From: JAAYAY01 sp964429355
Lineage (GTDB): Bacteria; Planctomycetota; Planctomycetia; Pirellulales; Thermoguttaceae
Length of the DNA: 16,210 nucleotides
Direction: 5' to 3'
NCBI GenBank assembly: GCA_964429355.1
Contig: CAYSCH010000219.1
Span: 1-16,210 of the forward strand
Shown here: piece after piece, positions 14,201-16,210 of the stretch
Numbering within the stretch: position 1 is the stretch's first letter
How the letters are laid out: each line of letters starts with the position of its first letter
Made by a program: the position numbers and the translations under genes
Notes under the pieces: model-generated
What the model saw: the letters and a program-made list of their open reading frames with translations, nothing else
Database searches by the model: none
What the model was told of the DNA's origin: nothing

Positions 14201-14977
14201 GGGTACTGTATCGTCCTGGACAAGGCCCAAGGTGACATGGTTCCTGCCGACCCCAGGCACCGCTGCGCCCTGGTGCGGTTTCCTGTACCCCACATCACCC
14301 AGTACGACTTCGGCGACCTGGCAGGCCCGCGCGGCAAACCCTACGCCGTCTATCCGGACGTGAGCACCCGGCAGGTTGAACAGGTTGCCGTCAGTGAGCG
14401 CCCGGGGGGCGTCGAGATAGTCGTGCGCGATCGGTATGCCGGGTTCACCGGTTCCACGACACTTTGGATCGATCGCAACGGCCTGGGCAAAGCCACCTGC
14501 AACTACGTCTATTCGGGCCCGGAATTGGATTCGCGGGAGGCCGGAATTCGCTTCGTCCTCCAGTCCTCCTGCGACGAGCTGGCCTGGAAGCGATGGAGTG
14601 AGTGGGACGTTTTTCCCGAAGACTCGATCAGCCGCACCGAAGGCCACGCCAAAGCCCTGCGCACCGGTCAACGAAGTGTTACCCCAGAGGGCGTCTGCCC
14701 AACCTGGCCGTGGAGCCAGGATGAGACTGAACTGGGTACCGCCGATTTCCGTTCTGTAAAATTCAACTGCTATGAGGCGTCGCTGAGGGCGGCCAACGGA
14801 TTGGGTCTTCGCATCCATTCTGCCGCCGACCGGCATGTTCGCGCATGCCTTGCCACCGATTCGGTGCTGATGCACGTCCTCACCCGATGTCCGTTAGGCC
14901 AGGTGGTGATGCTTCCCAACGATCGACTTGAGGCGGAGTGTACAATGGAGTTGATCGAAGCGTCGGCCGGGCAATGA
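11246..14977 (+). CDS. Exported glycoside hydrolase family 2 enzyme, 1243 aa
   Basis: This is a retaining glycosidase of the beta-galactosidase/beta-glucuronidase superfamily, probably acting on polysaccharide fragments outside the cytoplasm. A signal peptide covers about residues 1-33. Residues 40-280 form an extra N-terminal region, including a CnaB or carboxypeptidase-regulatory-like fold at about 205-265. The GH2 sugar-binding domain is at about 295-450 and the immunoglobulin-like domain at about 455-570. The TIM barrel (about 570-860) carries NYIRTSHYPP (617-626), the acid/base E687 in SLANES, and the likely nucleophile E748 in LLGEY. Residues from about 970 on resemble the LacZ small-chain domain. 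The ATG at 11246 is chosen for the AGAGGG site at 11232-11237; ATG 11228 is possible. The upstream frame, open from 10616, overlaps the receptor and is not coding. Substrate cannot be told from sequence. Confidence 0.85.
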   Translation: MIPRSRFPEPAFRTNFPLVLFLAVLTGLSATAAEPKAKGRYVLDAVPTGYFLHAYDDCGIPERQPHVLMEDSYCWTFNTSDTNADEKSRSAVFSYKSVNLLYTDLDPKLPYVLALTYSSDHVYNRKQSLWADGVELHEPYALPKAEATPVVVQVPESVTRGGRLALQLRIHGEVNATVSIVELWSTAPPKQDVLRVATVSGLVGDLTGRVLGMAYEPTAGATVDLFSASSSAPLGTATTDADGWFRVPLATFQGLGNVDLRIVVRHGNTAVTHPIAAADLCFQPVRYRPLPEEVDRPGIHRVALDGTWKIDPQPAEGALGRPLGSSAWKDFQVPGQWRQQGFEIPQEQTVAVATEFAVPADWSDRRVFLRFDAIHAGTTYWLNGHRLGASENLYTPVEWEITSQVRTGQSNRLDLEMKVDTPSEKLSYSSGYAFHSLGGIDRRVSIFALPPIHVSAMHLNVGLDQNYRDAQLELQLTVDNPQQEAATGLSVSLDLHGPDEVPVALSTARAELSPVSPGGQTTTLVTRIANPLKWSAEKPRLYRLTLRLCQDGRTIEQIGQRVGFRQIEVRGSELLVNGVPVKLAGACHHETDPLTGRANTMRHAEEDVKLLKAANLNYIRTSHYPPTMELVDAADKYGMYLEVEAPFCWVPPTEDLHHLREILVPTSAMIDFYHMHPSVTLWSLANESSFNRSFEIAHELVRGLDPTRPTTFNNPDPKRICEIANLHYPPMPYDGQIPDDPRPILLGEYFFPVCHEQTDVRINPGLRELFGFGHSDPESDWGRQCAESFTKPFLKPGAVPGAWSHIAHSPRVTGGAIWAALDEAFYFPDGTHAGYAWHHGFWGIIDPWRRPKPEWWLTKMIFSPIWLPLRQVDYAPGQSTVRVPVENRFSFTDLSELAVSWELGAHKGDLPVAVPPRSQDEMVIPIPLGTPEGEKLVLRVHDTCGGLVQVAAIQLGNRVPITLPQPEAGPPEIHDDGRTIELRGRGYCIVLDKAQGDMVPADPRHRCALVRFPVPHITQYDFGDLAGPRGKPYAVYPDVSTRQVEQVAVSERPGGVEIVVRDRYAGFTGSTTLWIDRNGLGKATCNYVYSGPELDSREAGIRFVLQSSCDELAWKRWSEWDVFPEDSISRTEGHAKALRTGQRSVTPEGVCPTWPWSQDETELGTADFRSVKFNCYEASLRAANGLGLRIHSAADRHVRACLATDSVLMHVLTRCPLGQVVMLPNDRLEAECTMELIEASAGQ

Positions 14978-15029
14978 GCGTGCAGAACGTGACCTCGAGG
15001 CACCCGCTGGTTGCCTTGGACCATTGGCA

Positions 15030-15051
15030 CTGGCCGCAAAACGCCGGCCAG
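15030..15051. terminator. Hairpin between convergent genes, possible bidirectional terminator
   Basis: CTGGCCG (15030-15036) pairs perfectly with CGGCCAG (15045-15051) around an 8-base loop. It sits in the 81-bp gap between the ends of the GH2 gene and the opposite-strand Fe-S gene. Symmetry lets it work in both directions. There is no T-tract on either side, so intrinsic termination is not certain. Confidence 0.4.
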
Positions 15052-15058
15052 GGCAGCG

Positions 15059-16210
15059 TCAGGAGAGGGAGTCGGCGAGGAACTCTACCACGTCGCGGAT
15101 TTCCAGGTGCTCGGGGTTGGCGGCGCTGAGAGCCTGCTTGGCGACGGGGCAGCACGTGGCGAGCCATTGGGCTCCTGTGCGGGAGGCTTCTGCCAGGATT
15201 CGATCGGCCAGGGGATTCTCCAGGTCGGGATTGAGAAGGGGCATCACTCCCGCCGTTTCGCCGGAGGAGTGGGCAAGCTGGCCAGTCCACGACATCTCGA
15301 CCAGCTTCACGCCGGCAATGGCCTCCAACAGGCGCCGAGGCTCGTCGTAGATGTTGTTGAACCGTCCCAGGCGGTCGCTGTCGAGGACCGTTACGGTGCG
15401 ATCGAGCCGCTTCTGGGGCACGAGTCGGCCCACGGAAACAAGCCGGTCCAGGTACTGCGCGGCATGGAGCACCTCGACTCCGCCGAGGTCCACTTTCATG
15501 GCCGGATAGTCGTTCTTCAGCGCGTCGAACGAACTCGGGCACGTGGTCACGACCAGGCGGCAGCCGGTACTCTTGATCTTTGTCGCGAGTGTTTCGGCCG
15601 TCTGCTTCGCGTCGGCATCGTATCCAAGGACCGAGAGCGGCTTGCCCGTTGAGGTTTCGTCTTCCAGCAAGGTGAAGTCGATACCGCAGTGTTCGAGGAT
15701 ATGGAGGAAAGCATTGGCGATTTCCGGACGTTGCCAGGCGGTGTGACAACCCACGTAGTAAAGCACCTCCGGGGCCTGCTGGATCTCTGTCTTTGCACCG
15801 GAATGCCTTTGAAATTCGACGTTCTTGAAACGTTCCGCCGCAGGCAGGCCGAAGGGGTTGCCCTCCTCGAGGATGTTCCGCCTGATCAGCCGGGCGCCCT
15901 CGGGCTCGAAGCCCAATTCGACACTATCGCGGCGCGCCGCGAGGATGGCGGCGGGGGGCGTGTAGTTTCCCTTGCACCAGCTCTGGCACACACCGCAAAG
16001 ACAGCAGCGATAGACGGCGTCAACCAGGTCCGGGCTGTACTGGGCGTGGCCACGCAGCGTCTTGAACAGCACCAGGGCACGGCCGCGGGGAGTGTCGGAT
16101 TCCCAGCCGGTGGCCAGGCCCGTGGTGCAGACATGGCGACACATGAAGCAGAACCGGCAGGAGACGGTAGTTTCGAATTGGTTTTCAGCGTGCGTTAGAA
16201 GCCCTTGAGT
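15059..16210 (-). CDS. Hdr/GlcF-like Fe-S protein with degenerate CCG domains, 5' end outside window
   Basis: The frame is open to the right edge, so this is the C-terminal 383 residues of a longer protein. Two ferredoxin-type CxxCxxCxxxC motifs are present. C-R-F-C-F-M-C-R-H-V-C straddles the ATG at 16144, proving that this ATG is internal. C-C-L-C-G-V-C-Q-S-W-C lies at residues 47-57, counted from that ATG. Two CCG-type domains follow, as in the HdrD subunit of heterodisulfide reductase and in glycolate oxidase GlcF. Their frames are clear (VLYYVGC at 127-133; LGRFNNIYDEPRRLLEAI at 259-276). However, the CCG motifs read S-T-G (165-167) and S-S-G (293-295), HDPC reads L-D-S-D (254-257), and CPxC reads CPSS and CPVA. 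It can carry electrons through two 4Fe-4S clusters but probably not bind the CCG cluster. Its partner oxidoreductase is not visible. Confidence 0.85.
   Translation of the reverse strand, partial: TQGLLTHAENQFETTVSCRFCFMCRHVCTTGLATGWESDTPRGRALVLFKTLRGHAQYSPDLVDAVYRCCLCGVCQSWCKGNYTPPAAILAARRDSVELGFEPEGARLIRRNILEEGNPFGLPAAERFKNVEFQRHSGAKTEIQQAPEVLYYVGCHTAWQRPEIANAFLHILEHCGIDFTLLEDETSTGKPLSVLGYDADAKQTAETLATKIKSTGCRLVVTTCPSSFDALKNDYPAMKVDLGGVEVLHAAQYLDRLVSVGRLVPQKRLDRTVTVLDSDRLGRFNNIYDEPRRLLEAIAGVKLVEMSWTGQLAHSSGETAGVMPLLNPDLENPLADRILAEASRTGAQWLATCCPVAKQALSAANPEHLEIRDVVEFLADSLS

Noticed and set aside
16142..16144. ATG at 16144 as the start of the Fe-S gene
   Set aside because: The in-frame residues just upstream complete a CxxCxxCxxxC cluster motif, and the frame stays open to the window edge.

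Overview
The window is GC-rich bacterial chromosomal DNA, densely coded, with eight protein genes: seven on the + strand and one on the - strand that runs off the right edge. The gene content suggests a planctomycete, probably Pirellulales-like: a stand-alone PilZ protein, a large Ski2-like helicase with a private C-terminal half, a secreted C69 dipeptidase, an exported GH2 enzyme and an Hdr-like Fe-S protein. Strong Shine-Dalgarno sequences are few and TACAAT-type -10 boxes recur. This assignment is an inference from protein style, since no rRNA or other marker gene is present.

Left part (1-5425). A 74-bp tandem repeat with an internal hairpin (1-182) precedes a PilZ-domain protein (236-676). 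Next come a Ski2/Mtr4-type DExH helicase (759-3143) and an exported C69 dipeptidase (3312-4892). A divergent P-II signal protein (5078-5425) follows. A near-consensus sigma-54 promoter (4923-4938) lies just after the dipeptidase stop and would drive the P-II gene with a leader of about 130 nt.

Middle part (5426-11136). Two tandem chemoreceptor paralogues each follow an unusually long non-coding region (609 and 680 bp) rich in perfect inverted repeats. The first (6035-8887) is a full-length transmembrane receptor: Cache sensor, HAMP, PAS, two further HAMP-like units and a signalling hairpin. The second (9568-11136) keeps only the membrane-bound Cache-HAMP half and is cut off exactly where the PAS domain should begin. 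The last 171 bp before that break are identical to the first gene, although the rest of the sensor halves are clearly diverged. This points to a recent conversion or recombination event. A 21-bp-stem hairpin just after the first receptor is a good terminator candidate.

Right part (11246-16210). An exported 1243-residue GH2 glycosidase with an N-terminal extension and a LacZ-like C-terminal domain (11246-14977) converges on a - strand Fe-S protein (15059-16210, 5' end outside the window). A hairpin sits between them. The Fe-S protein keeps two ferredoxin-type 4Fe-4S motifs, but its two CCG domains have lost the cysteine pairs that bind the catalytic cluster in heterodisulfide reductases.

The genes do not form one obvious pathway. 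The common theme is environmental sensing (PilZ, P-II, two chemoreceptors) mixed with exported degradative enzymes. I see no CRISPR array, tRNA, rRNA, transposase or phage gene. The most unusual points are the truncated receptor with its identical HAMP block, the P-II protein with altered nucleotide-site residues behind a sigma-54 promoter, and the Fe-S protein without its CCG cysteines.
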